A DNA stretch of 32,862 nucleotides from Acidobacteriota bacterium (GTDB lineage Bacteria; Acidobacteriota; UBA890). Position 1 is the first letter of the stretch; each line of letters begins with the position of its first letter. Of the stretch, positions 8,674 through 17,829 are shown one piece after another. The stretch lies in the NCBI GenBank assembly GCA_002731215.1, contig PCAP01000052.1, positions 1 to 32,862 of the forward strand, written 5' to 3'. Both the position numbers and the translations under genes were made by a program. The notes beneath the pieces were generated by a model. The model saw nothing but the letters and a program-made list of their open reading frames with translations, did not search any database and was not told the DNA's origin.

Positions 8674-9468
8674 TTACTTGCCCTCGAATGATGCAAGCCG
8701 GTTCTCTAGAAAGGCAGTAAGCCCTTCTTTGAAGTCGCCGGTTTCGAAACATTCTTCTTGTGATTCAGTTTCTCGAGCCATTGCGGCTTCAAGGGAGTCT
8801 TCGCTGCCCAAGCGAATGAGCCGTTTAGCATGGGCAACGGCCTGCCGAGGGGCGCCGAGTCGAATCACGCGATCCTGAACAGCAACTTGGAAATCCTCGT
8901 GCGGAATGATCCCAGTGATAAGCCCAATGCGCTCTGCTACCTCCGCACTGACTGTCTCCCCGGTCATCACAATTTCCAGTGCCTTACCAACGCCGACCAG
9001 CTTTGGCAACCAGAAACTAGCACCCCAATCAGGCACCAGGCCCAGTTTTATCCACGGGGCAGAAAAGCTAGCGTGGGGCGTGGCAAACCTCAAATCACAA
9101 GCCAATGCAAGAGAGAGCCCAGCACCGGCCGCGATCCCGTTGACCGCCGCGACTGTAAGGCCTGGGAATGCCTGAAGGGCCAGTATTGCCTCGTTGCCTA
9201 TTTGCAGCAGGTGCCGAAAGCCTGCCTCGTCAGAATTGGACTGAAGTTCGACCATGTGTCCGATATCGCCCCCGGCACAAAACCCTCCCCCCGCACCGAC
9301 AACCACTAGCGAACGAACAGTGTCATCCGCCCCCGCAGCTTTGACGTGCGCAAGAAACTGTTCACGCATATCGCTTGCTAAAGCATTGAGTTTTTGTGGC
9401 CGGTTTAAAGTGATCCAGCCTACGGTCTCGCGAATTTCGTAATCTACCTTTGCTTCGATCCCTGTCAT
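8674..9468 (-). CDS. Enoyl-CoA hydratase/isomerase (crotonase) family protein, isomerase-like
   Basis: VGWITLNRPQKLNAL, GAGGGFCAGGDI, AAGAGLSLALACDLRFA, KLGLVPDWGASFWLPKLVG; start at internal Met with ATGA overlap to the thiolase gene. Confidence 0.92.
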   Translation of the reverse strand: MTGIEAKVDYEIRETVGWITLNRPQKLNALASDMREQFLAHVKAAGADDTVRSLVVVGAGGGFCAGGDIGHMVELQSNSDEAGFRHLLQIGNEAILALQAFPGLTVAAVNGIAAGAGLSLALACDLRFATPHASFSAPWIKLGLVPDWGASFWLPKLVGVGKALEIVMTGETVSAEVAERIGLITGIIPHEDFQVAVQDRVIRLGAPRQAVAHAKRLIRLGSEDSLEAAMARETESQEECFETGDFKEGLTAFLENRLASFEGK

Positions 9469-10667
9469 CCCGAACGCTCCACAAGCAATGAGCTGCCCAT
9501 GCCTCCCGAAACACACAGTGTTGCGACCCCACGTTTCGCATCACGGCGAACCATCTCGTATAACAAGGTAACCAGAATGCGGGTGCCCGTGCAGCCTATT
9601 GGGTGACCAAGGGCAATCGCCCCACCGTTGACATTAAGTTTCTCTTGATCCAGTTGAAGCTCTTGGTCGACAGCCAACACCTGCGCGGCAAAAGCCTCAT
9701 TTAGTTCGATCAAGTCGATGTCCGCAATACGAATCTTCAAGAACTCCATTAGCTCTCGCATGGCCGGGACTGGTCCCATTCCCATTATGGATGGGGAAAC
9801 ACCCGCTTGAGTCGCAGCAATGATATGCGCCATCACATTCACCTCATGGCGCTTAGCTGCTTCTTCTGACATTACAAGGACAGCCGCGCCTCCATCCGTA
9901 ACACCGCTACTGTTGCCCGCGTGCACTGTTCCGTTCTCCTTGAAAACAGGCGGAAGGTTAGCCAGATGCTTTACCGTCAGGTCTTCACGCGGGTGTTCAT
10001 CGGTAGAAACGACAACCGACTCCCCTCTCGGTGTAGGAACTTCAACTGGAACAATTTCATCATGGAAGCGGCCATCCACCCGTGCGGCCTGAGCCCGACG
10101 ATGCGTCTCGACAGCGTAGCCATCTTGAGCTTTTCGGCTAATTTGATATATCCGGGCTAGACGTTCAGCAGTTGCCCCCATCAGGTCCCCACACAATGGG
10201 CACATAAACCCATCACGATACATACCGTCTACCACTTTGGCGTTGCCCATCCGGTATCCGAATCGAGCTTCAGGCAGCAAGTAGGGGGTGTTGCTCATGC
10301 TTTCCATGCCACCCGCGAGAACTACGTCCGCCCCGCCAAGAGCAACGGTTTGGGCCGCGAGCATTACCGCCTTTAGACCGGAAGCGCATGCCTGATTAAC
10401 CGTAAAGGCCGGCGTGGACTCGGCGACCCCTGCGCCGATCGAAACCTGCCGTGCGGGGTTTGGTCCAGCACCTGCTTGCCGCGCATGTCCGAAAATTGCT
10501 TCATCCACGTCATCGGTCGAAATGCCCGCGCGTTTGAGCGCCTCGGCAGCTGCGGCAACTCCTAATTCGACCGCGCTCAACGCCCTTAGCTTCCCTCCGA
10601 ACTTTCCGATGGGGGTCCGTACGGCGCCAGCAAGCACAACTGGTCTAGTCTGCCGAAAATCGAACAT
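9465..10667 (-). CDS. Acetyl-CoA acetyltransferase / thiolase family
   Basis: [47 protein letters not shown] thiolase motifs. Confidence 0.96.
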   Translation of the reverse strand: MFDFRQTRPVVLAGAVRTPIGKFGGKLRALSAVELGVAAAAEALKRAGISTDDVDEAIFGHARQAGAGPNPARQVSIGAGVAESTPAFTVNQACASGLKAVMLAAQTVALGGADVVLAGGMESMSNTPYLLPEARFGYRMGNAKVVDGMYRDGFMCPLCGDLMGATAERLARIYQISRKAQDGYAVETHRRAQAARVDGRFHDEIVPVEVPTPRGESVVVSTDEHPREDLTVKHLANLPPVFKENGTVHAGNSSGVTDGGAAVLVMSEEAAKRHEVNVMAHIIAATQAGVSPSIMGMGPVPAMRELMEFLKIRIADIDLIELNEAFAAQVLAVDQELQLDQEKLNVNGGAIALGHPIGCTGTRILVTLLYEMVRRDAKRGVATLCVSGGMGSSLLVERSG

Positions 10668-10700
10668 GCAGTTGCCTACCGATATCGCTTCACCGTGGCA

Positions 10701-12173
10701 CTAACTCAGATCGACCCATACGTTCTTCACCTGCGTGTAGTGCTCGAGCGCGTGCATACCGAGTTCACGACCGTAACCACTTTCCTTGTACCCACCAAAT
10801 GGTGCAGCCGCGTCGTAACGGTTATAAGTGTTGACCCAAACAGTCCCAGCTTTAAGCTTGCTGGCCACTCTGTGAGCACGACCAACATCGCGAGTCCACA
10901 CAGCGGCGGCCAAACCATAAGGATTATCGTTGGCTTGGCTTATAGCGTGATCTTCGTCCTCAAATTCGATCGCCGCCAAAACAGGGCCAAATATTTCTTC
11001 TTGTGCGATGGTCATGTTGTTATCGACCTTGTCAAACACCGCTGGCCGCAAAAAATACCCTTTACCATCAATAGGTGCATGGTCTCCGCCAGTGCGCAAT
11101 CTAGCCCCTTCAGTCTTGCCGGTCTCAACGTAGCCGAGCACCGTATCCATTTGGTTTTTCGAAACGAGCGCCCCCATCCGAGTTTTTGGGTCCATCGGAT
11201 CCCCTGGAACCATTTTTTCCGCCCGCGCAATCACTCGCTCAATGAATTCTTCTGCGACCGATTTTGCAACAAATAGTCTTGAGCCAGCCGCGCACACTTC
11301 TCCTTTGCCGTAGAAGATACCGATTGTTGCCCCTGCTGCAGCAGCCTTAAGGTCGGCATCGGCGAAAACTACGTTTGGCGATTTTCCTCCCAGTTCGAGC
11401 GTAATTTTCTTGAGAGTGTCCGCAGATTTCCGCAAGATGCCCTGCCCCGTAGCCGTCTCTCCTGTGAACGCAATCTTGGCGACATCCGGGTGCTCCACCA
11501 GCGCATTGCCCACGACGCTACCCCTGCCCGGGACGATATTAAGTACGCCAGGTGGCAGCCCAGCTTCCGCAGCGATCTCAGCTAACTTCAAGGCAGTCAG
11601 CGGTGTGTTACTCGCAGGCTTGACGATGACGGTGTTTCCCATCGCCAATGCGGGCGCAATTTTCCACGAGGCTAAAAGAAGCGGAAAGTTCCATGGCACG
11701 ATAGCCGCGATTACCCCGAGCGGCTCGCGCAGCGTGTAGTCGAGAGCTCTTCCACTGACCGGGACTACTTCACCATGCATCTTGTCTGCCCAGCCCGCGT
11801 AGTATTGAAAGACTTCCGCAACCATTGGAATGTCCACATAGAGCGACTCGAAAATCGGTTTTCCGTTATCGATTGTTTCAAGGAGTGCGATCTCTTCAAC
11901 GTTGGCTCGCAACAACTCGCCGATTCGCCAGAGAATCCGTCCGCGCTCCCGAGCGCTCATCTCGCACCAATCGCCTTTTTCGAAAGCCTCGTGCGCGCCC
12001 GCAACGGCAGCGTTCACATCCTCCAGCCCAGCAGAGGACACTTCCGTGATCATTTCTTCCGTTGCGGGATTGAAGGTAGGGAACGTTCCTCCCCCAGCGG
12101 CATCTTGAAACTCGCCGGCGATGTAAAGCTTGTTAGGCGCACCGCGGATGACGTCGCCAACTTCTATGGACAT
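10701..12173 (-). CDS. NAD(P)-dependent aldehyde dehydrogenase
   Basis: PWNFPLLLASWKIAPALA, FTGETATGQ, LELGGKSPN (Glu), GEVCAAGSR (Cys), EEIFGPVL motifs. Confidence 0.96.
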   Translation of the reverse strand: MSIEVGDVIRGAPNKLYIAGEFQDAAGGGTFPTFNPATEEMITEVSSAGLEDVNAAVAGAHEAFEKGDWCEMSARERGRILWRIGELLRANVEEIALLETIDNGKPIFESLYVDIPMVAEVFQYYAGWADKMHGEVVPVSGRALDYTLREPLGVIAAIVPWNFPLLLASWKIAPALAMGNTVIVKPASNTPLTALKLAEIAAEAGLPPGVLNIVPGRGSVVGNALVEHPDVAKIAFTGETATGQGILRKSADTLKKITLELGGKSPNVVFADADLKAAAAGATIGIFYGKGEVCAAGSRLFVAKSVAEEFIERVIARAEKMVPGDPMDPKTRMGALVSKNQMDTVLGYVETGKTEGARLRTGGDHAPIDGKGYFLRPAVFDKVDNNMTIAQEEIFGPVLAAIEFEDEDHAISQANDNPYGLAAAVWTRDVGRAHRVASKLKAGTVWVNTYNRYDAAAPFGGYKESGYGRELGMHALEHYTQVKNVWVDLS

Positions 12174-12232
12174 CGCTCAGTCTCCTCTGTTCGTTCCACC
12201 GATACTTGCGATGTAGCAACGCGGTCGCACTC

Positions 12233-13006
12233 TCAGCGCCCTTTGAAATCGGGCGTACGCTTTTCGATAAAAGCCTGCAGCCCTTCCTGCGCATCCTCTG
12301 TCACGAACAGCCTGTTCTGTAGTTCCCGTTCTAGAGCCAACCCGTTATTCAGAGACATTTCAACTCCCTCTTGGACGGCGACCTTGATAAGGCCTATCGC
12401 CCGGATCGCACCCGAGTTCAGCGTGGCAGCGTATTCTTTTGCAAACTCCACCGCATCACCATCGCTCACTTCATTGACTAAACCGATGTCCTGCGCTTGT
12501 TCGGATGAGATGGTTCGGCCCGTAATCATGAGATCAAGCGCCCGTGCCTTGCCAATTAACCGGGGAAGTCGTTGTGTTCCGCCTGTACCAGGAAGGACGC
12601 CAAGCGTGACTTCTGGGAGCCCAATTTGGCCTCCAGTGCGCATGAACCGAAGATCACATGCCAAAGCGATTTCAAGGCCGCCCCCAACACAGTGTCCGTT
12701 AATTGCAGCAATGACAATTTTGGGTGTCCGCTCTAGTTCCAAGAGGGTTTCTTGGCAGTGCAGGCAAAATGTCGCTTTAAAACTTGGATCACTCTGCTTG
12801 AGCATATTGATATCAGCCCCCGCAGAAAAAATCTTGTCATTTCCAGTCAAGATAACGATGTTGACATCAGTATCTAGCCGAACGTCCTCAATGATGGCGT
12901 CGAACTCTTTCATGAGTTCGAAGTTGTAAGTGTTGGCGGGTGGTACGTTGATTGAAATTACGGCTGTTCCACGCGCTTTTTCGACGGTAAAACCCTGATA
13001 GGACAT
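12233..13006 (-). CDS. Enoyl-CoA hydratase
   Basis: FSAGADINML, GHCVGGGLEIALACDLRFM and PEVTLGVLPGTGGTQRLPRLIG, with both catalytic Glu positions present. Confidence 0.94.
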   Translation of the reverse strand: MSYQGFTVEKARGTAVISINVPPANTYNFELMKEFDAIIEDVRLDTDVNIVILTGNDKIFSAGADINMLKQSDPSFKATFCLHCQETLLELERTPKIVIAAINGHCVGGGLEIALACDLRFMRTGGQIGLPEVTLGVLPGTGGTQRLPRLIGKARALDLMITGRTISSEQAQDIGLVNEVSDGDAVEFAKEYAATLNSGAIRAIGLIKVAVQEGVEMSLNNGLALERELQNRLFVTEDAQEGLQAFIEKRTPDFKGR

Positions 13007-13121
13007 GGACAGACTCCAGGTAACAAAACGAATGTTCAGTGGTGATGGCGGACCGCGCGACGGCGACCTAGACTCGCCGCGAGAGTACCATATGCCTGAG
13101 TTTCAAGCCTAAACAGCGGTT

Positions 13122-14255
13122 TCAGCGCGATAGTTTCTGGTGCGCCTCAAGCGCAAACCGGTCGGTCATACCAGCAACGTAGTCCCCAACGACAATTGCC
13201 TTCTCTTCGGTTGCTATTCGCGCCTGATGTCGTTCCGGCAAGAGTGTTGGTTCTCTCCTGTAGCTAGTCACAAGCTCCCGGATAATGCGCCGTGCCTTTT
13301 GCATCTCTTTTTCTACTTCTGTACAGCGATACAGGTTCTCTTTCAAAAACTGCGCGATCGACTTAAGTTGCTCGAGAACCTGCGGACTATGCTCAATAAG
13401 TCGGCCAGAATGGTGGCGAACCTCCTCAACATTCCTCACATTCGCAGCGTCGATACGCGCGCGTGATGCGACTATAAGGTCCGATACTAGTATGTCCAGT
13501 AGAGCCCGGATTGATTCATTAAACAGCTGTCTCGCATCTGCATCTCTGTGGCTAGCGGCTTGGTTTTCATAGATCTCTCCAAATATCGGAAGGCCAGCAG
13601 CGAGTGCGGTGGGCTCCAGAATTTTCGCTTCGACACCATCGTCGATGTCATGAACGTTATAAGCGATGCCATCAACCCAATCTATGATCTGGGCCTCGAG
13701 CAAAGGTTGAAGCTCGGGACGATAACCTTCCAACTCGTCTTGTCGGAAACGGCCGTAGTGGCTTGAGTGTTTCACGATACCCTCCCGAACTTCATACGTG
13801 AGATTGAGCCCGGGGAATTCCGCATAACGCTCCTCCAGTTCCTCTACAACCCGCAACGTATGGCGATTGTGTTCGAATCCCCCAGCGTCATGGAGGGCGT
13901 TATCGAGTTCATGTTCGCCAGCATGGCCAAAGGGCGGGTGGCCCAGGTCGTGAGCGAGCGCAATTGCTTCAGCCAATGTTTGATTCAAACCAAGGGCGGA
14001 GGCGACAGTTCGGGCAATCTGTGCGACTTCGATTGTATGTGTTAACCGTGTCCTGAAATGATCTCCCTCATAATTGGGAAAGACCTGTGTTTTGTATTCG
14101 AGCCGGCGAAAAGCACGCGAATGAATGATTCGGTCTCGGTCTCGTTCAAAACAAGAGCGATATGGATGCTCCGACTCTGGGTAGCGTCTCCCCTCAGAGT
14201 CTTTGGCGCGGGCACGGCCGGAGGGCATCTGAGTGCGGCCTGCTCTTGGACTCAT
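13122..14255 (-). CDS. dgt: Deoxyguanosinetriphosphate triphosphohydrolase-like HD-domain protein
   Basis: FRRLEYKTQVFPNYEGDHFRTRLTHTIEVAQIARTVA, ALAHDLGHPPFGHAGEHELD motifs. Confidence 0.93.
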   Translation of the reverse strand: MSPRAGRTQMPSGRARAKDSEGRRYPESEHPYRSCFERDRDRIIHSRAFRRLEYKTQVFPNYEGDHFRTRLTHTIEVAQIARTVASALGLNQTLAEAIALAHDLGHPPFGHAGEHELDNALHDAGGFEHNRHTLRVVEELEERYAEFPGLNLTYEVREGIVKHSSHYGRFRQDELEGYRPELQPLLEAQIIDWVDGIAYNVHDIDDGVEAKILEPTALAAGLPIFGEIYENQAASHRDADARQLFNESIRALLDILVSDLIVASRARIDAANVRNVEEVRHHSGRLIEHSPQVLEQLKSIAQFLKENLYRCTEVEKEMQKARRIIRELVTSYRREPTLLPERHQARIATEEKAIVVGDYVAGMTDRFALEAHQKLSR

Positions 14256-14578
14256 TGGATCCTCATCCGGGTAGCACTATTTGTACCGACACATCCCAGA
14301 CCATAGTTGGCCAAAGCCGGGAAGGGAAATGTATCCCAGCAGGCTGACGCAAACGTAAATGGTGCCCGTGTTCCTTGCATTTCGTTTTTACCTGGAGCAC
14401 GAGTGTTCATATAAGAACTATGTTTTTCATAATTCTGCATCCCTCTAAGCTTCATGCTTGGACATCCATCTTTAAGAATAGGCACCTGGGAAATTTGCTT
14501 TCACTAATACCCTTAATTACTATCCGCATAGAATTAGTAGCGTCCTTAAACCCACTTAGATGGTGGTTTTGAAACTTG

Positions 14579-15004
14579 ATGGTCGAAAGTCAGAAGTTCG
14601 AAATAGAAAGCCATGAACGACTTGACCTCGTGGACCTCACTCAGAAAGTCCGCGAGTTCTTCGATGGTTCAACCGTAAAGCAAGGAATGCTTTACTTGCA
14701 TTCTCTTCACACCACAACGGCCATCATGATAAACGAGTGGCAAGACGCCCTTGTCGTTGATCTAAAGTCATTCCTGCGAGATATCGTGGACGACAAGGAC
14801 CATTTCTGGCACAACGATCCAGATCGTAGTGATTGCGTCCGTAGCAATGCGACATCGCATTTACGCTCAGCGGTGCTATCTCACAACGTAATGGTACCGA
14901 TCTCGGACGGCAAACTTGCATTAGGCCAGTGGCAGAGCATCATCTTTGCTGACCTGGATGGGCCGCAAAAGCGTTCCGTTGTTGCCCAAATCATAGGTGA
15001 GTAA
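14579..15004 (+). CDS. YjbQ family protein (UPF0047 / secondary thiamine-phosphate synthase-type)
   Basis: LYLHSLHTTTAIMINEW and DGKLALGQWQSIIFADLDGPQKRSV signatures. Confidence 0.9.
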   Translation: MVESQKFEIESHERLDLVDLTQKVREFFDGSTVKQGMLYLHSLHTTTAIMINEWQDALVVDLKSFLRDIVDDKDHFWHNDPDRSDCVRSNATSHLRSAVLSHNVMVPISDGKLALGQWQSIIFADLDGPQKRSVVAQIIGE

Positions 15005-15013
15005 CAGGCCCGC

Positions 15014-15385
15014 TTAGTTTGAGCCTGGCCACGTGCGTTCGCTCTTGGCTAGGCTGCACCGGTCTTTAAAACTTTCCCAAGTGAAGTGCCGGTGGCAGAT
15101 CTCCGATTCATCGATGGTCCAACACCAGAGAACATTCGGGTCAGGCGATCGGAAGTCGACTGTAAAGACTCCTTTTGGTTCCCCCCCCAGTTTCAGTATC
15201 GCATCCTGCCACCCCAGTAGAATTGACCGCATTTCATTTTGCAGACGCCCAGTCGACTCTGGATCATCGCTACCGCATGCCTTTTGCACTTCCTCAATAC
15301 GGCCTTGGGCACGGTTTGTGAGGGTCGCAACCTGCAGGACGGCCCTATTAGCTTGCGCGAGAGTGAAGACACGATAGGGGTACAT
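15014..15385 (-). CDS. DUF2203-like protein
   Basis: YPYRVFTLAQANRAVLQV start and LGGEPKGVFTVDFRSPDPNVLWCWTIDESEICHRHFTWESFKDR, resembling DUF2203. Confidence 0.75.
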   Translation of the reverse strand: MYPYRVFTLAQANRAVLQVATLTNRAQGRIEEVQKACGSDDPESTGRLQNEMRSILLGWQDAILKLGGEPKGVFTVDFRSPDPNVLWCWTIDESEICHRHFTWESFKDRCSLAKSERTWPGSN

Positions 15386-15435
15386 AGCAACTGGTTTCCG
15401 GGGCCACACCGAGTTTAAAAAGTCGTCGCAAACAC

Positions 15436-15636
15436 GCCTGGTTCAATAAACAGGCAACAGGGAGCTTGCTTCACCACCTTGCAGGCTTGACTGAAGAATC
15501 TTATCATCGTCCATTCCGCAGCAGCCTTTCCGGGCTGGCGGGGTCAGCCTCACACCCGACCCCCCGCCCATGGGATTCCGGGAGCCGCCCACCCCACCGG
15601 GATCCCTCCGCCTACTAGTTGGGGAAAGGCGGGTGC
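15436..15636 (+). ncRNA. Candidate structured 5' leader RNA (five successive hairpins) upstream of aminotransferase-trpS
   Basis: Inverted repeats: GCCTG/CAGGC (15436-15455), AGCTTGC/GCAGGCT (15463-15487), GGCGGGGTC/GACCCCCCGCC (15537-15568), GGGATTCCGG/CCGGGATCCC (15572-15605), CCGCCT/AGGCGG (15608-15632). No recognised family. Confidence 0.4.
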
Positions 15637-15672
15637 AGTGCGACTCTGGAAACCTTCAAACGGGAGAATTCA

Positions 15673-16800
15673 ATGAAGTTTGATCCGTTCGCTATGGAGC
15701 GCTGGCAGTCGACCTATGAGCATGCCGTTCGCTTCAATCTCTCGGAGAGTGGTGTCGAACCATTGACGCTTGGCGAACTTATTGAGTTGGTTGGAATGGA
15801 TCCCGCAGAGTTGAGTGACACTCTGATCGAGTACATGCCTTCGGATGGTTCTCCTGGCCTTCGATCCGCCATAGCGGAAATGTACCCTGACGCGACCCCT
15901 AACAATGTGTTGGTGACCAACGGTGGCGCAGAAGCAAACTTTGTCACGTCGTGGTTGCTATGCAAGCCTGGGGATCATCTGGTCTACCTTGCTCCTAACT
16001 ATATGCAATTCCCCGGCATGGCTGTGAACTTGGGGTGCACAGCGCAGCCTTTACCTTTACGTGAAGAGACTGGGTGGCAGCCTGACCTTGATGAGCTTTC
16101 GTCACTTGTCACGGATGCCACGAGACTAATTCTCGTAACCAATCCAAACAATCCGACCGGGGCTATACTTAGCACGACGGCAATGCAACGAATTGTGGAA
16201 GTTGCTGACAGCGTTGGCGCTTGGATTATCGCTGACGAAATCTATCGTGGTGCGGAACTTGATGGTATTGAGACACCTACGTTCTGGGGTCGTTACGACA
16301 AGGTTGTTGTCACCTCAGGCATGTCGAAGGCCTTTGGATTGCCTGGTCTTCGGATCGGCTGGACCATTGTCCCCGAAAAACTCAGGGAACAACTATGGGC
16401 CCGGAAAGACTATACGACTATCGCAATGGGGAGCCTCAGTGACGTTCTTGCGACACACGCCCTCCAACCCACTGCGCGGGAGCGCATTCATACCCGTACC
16501 CGTGGAATCCTCAACGCCAACTTGCCGATCCTGGAAAACTGGCTAAGAGAACGCGACGATATTTTTAGCTGGATGCAACCACAGGCGGGTGCAATCGTTT
16601 ATGCTCGCTACGACCTGCCAATCGGGGGGTTGCAACTTGCTGAAGCGATGCGAACTGAAGCGGACTGCCTTATTGTCCCCGGAGATCATTTCGACATGCC
16701 TAACTATGTTCGTTTAGGTTTTGGTCCCAGTCCAGAGAGGCTCCGACGCGCGCTAGCGAGGTGCGCTGACGTTTTGGACTCTCTCTCCGTCAAGGCATAG
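15673..16800 (+). CDS. PLP-dependent aminotransferase class I/II
   Basis: MPSDGSPGLRSAIAEMY, NPNNPTGAIL, ADEIYRG, SGMSKAFGLPGLRIGW (PLP Lys); SD GGGAG at 15662; start at MKFDPF. Confidence 0.93.
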   Translation: MKFDPFAMERWQSTYEHAVRFNLSESGVEPLTLGELIELVGMDPAELSDTLIEYMPSDGSPGLRSAIAEMYPDATPNNVLVTNGGAEANFVTSWLLCKPGDHLVYLAPNYMQFPGMAVNLGCTAQPLPLREETGWQPDLDELSSLVTDATRLILVTNPNNPTGAILSTTAMQRIVEVADSVGAWIIADEIYRGAELDGIETPTFWGRYDKVVVTSGMSKAFGLPGLRIGWTIVPEKLREQLWARKDYTTIAMGSLSDVLATHALQPTARERIHTRTRGILNANLPILENWLRERDDIFSWMQPQAGAIVYARYDLPIGGLQLAEAMRTEADCLIVPGDHFDMPNYVRLGFGPSPERLRRALARCADVLDSLSVKA

Positions 16801-17829
16801 ATGGTCAAACCCAGAGTTTTTTCGGGCATTCAACCGAGCGGCGAGTTGCATCTCGGAAACTTTTATGGGGCGATACAAAACTGGGTATCGATGCAGGATC
16901 GTTTCGATTGCGTCTATTGCATCGTTGACTACCACGCTGTCACTAGCCGCACCGGCAGGGAATCCGACAAGTTTCAGGACCCAGCCCATGAATCAATCTC
17001 TGCCATGTCTGTGCAGATGGCAGGTGATCTGATTGCTTGCGGTATTGATCCACAACGATCGATACTCTTTTGCCAGTCTGATGTCCCAGAGCATACCGAA
17101 CTTGCCTGGATTTTCAGTTGCGTTGCATCCCACGGCGACCTTGCCCGGATGACCCAATTCAAAGAAAAGGCCAGTCGGAACGATTACGTTAGTGTCGGCC
17201 TCTTTACATATCCGGTCTTGCAGGCAGCAGATATTCTTCTTTATCGTGCAGCTAAGGTCCCCGTTGGGGCAGACCAAATCCAGCATCTGGAGTTGGCGCG
17301 CCGGATTGGGCGACGTTTCAATACGCTTGTAGGTGAAGATTATTTCCCCGACGTCGAGGCAGAGTTAACAGATGGCAACCGCATAATGTCGCTGGCCGAC
17401 CCTTCCCAGAAAATGAGCAAAAGTTTGGGCGACAAACACTATGTTGGCTTAATGGAAGAACCAGAGGCTATCTGGGGGAAGTTTCGGGCAGCAGTGACTG
17501 ACAGCGGCCAAGAGGTTGGTGAACAGATGAGCGCTGGGGTTGCCAATCTCTTTGAGTTATTAACCCTTACGGGCACACCGCAGAAGGCTATCCATGTCTT
17601 TATGGCGCAGCATGCCGCAGGAAACATCCGTTATGGTGACTTAAAGAAATCGGTCCACGAAAACATCATCCGGGTTCTGTCCCCTATCCGCGACCGTCGA
17701 TCAAAGATGTCCGATGACACCATCTCCGATATTTTGGCGGAAGGAGCAGTTCGTGCGTCGGAAATCGCACAGGAGACAATGGCAGTTGTTCGTGATCACG
17801 TAGGGGTGCGGCCACCACGGATCAGTTGA
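16801..17829 (+). CDS. trpS: Tryptophan--tRNA ligase
   Basis: FSGIQPSGELHLGNFYGA (HIGH-like), VPVGADQIQHLELARRIGRRFN, DPSQKMSKS; start immediately follows upstream stop codon. Confidence 0.95.
   Translation: MVKPRVFSGIQPSGELHLGNFYGAIQNWVSMQDRFDCVYCIVDYHAVTSRTGRESDKFQDPAHESISAMSVQMAGDLIACGIDPQRSILFCQSDVPEHTELAWIFSCVASHGDLARMTQFKEKASRNDYVSVGLFTYPVLQAADILLYRAAKVPVGADQIQHLELARRIGRRFNTLVGEDYFPDVEAELTDGNRIMSLADPSQKMSKSLGDKHYVGLMEEPEAIWGKFRAAVTDSGQEVGEQMSAGVANLFELLTLTGTPQKAIHVFMAQHAAGNIRYGDLKKSVHENIIRVLSPIRDRRSKMSDDTISDILAEGAVRASEIAQETMAVVRDHVGVRPPRIS

Noticed and set aside
11775-12929. 384-aa plus-strand ORF antisense to aldehyde dehydrogenase and enoyl-CoA hydratase
   Set aside because: The opposite strand encodes two proteins with complete catalytic motifs; the plus-strand translation is low-complexity Ser/Arg/Pro-rich and matches no family. 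Shadow ORF.
13871-13880. GTTCGAATCC, resembling a tRNA T-arm
   Set aside because: Lies within the dgt coding sequence and no cloverleaf or acceptor stem could be built around it.
15608-15660. Possible T-box element ahead of the aminotransferase-trpS unit
   Set aside because: AGGCGGGTGCAGTGCGACT only loosely resembles the T-box motif; the tRNA-end-pairing UGGN bulge and canonical Stem I elements were not found. Kept only as an unassigned structured leader.
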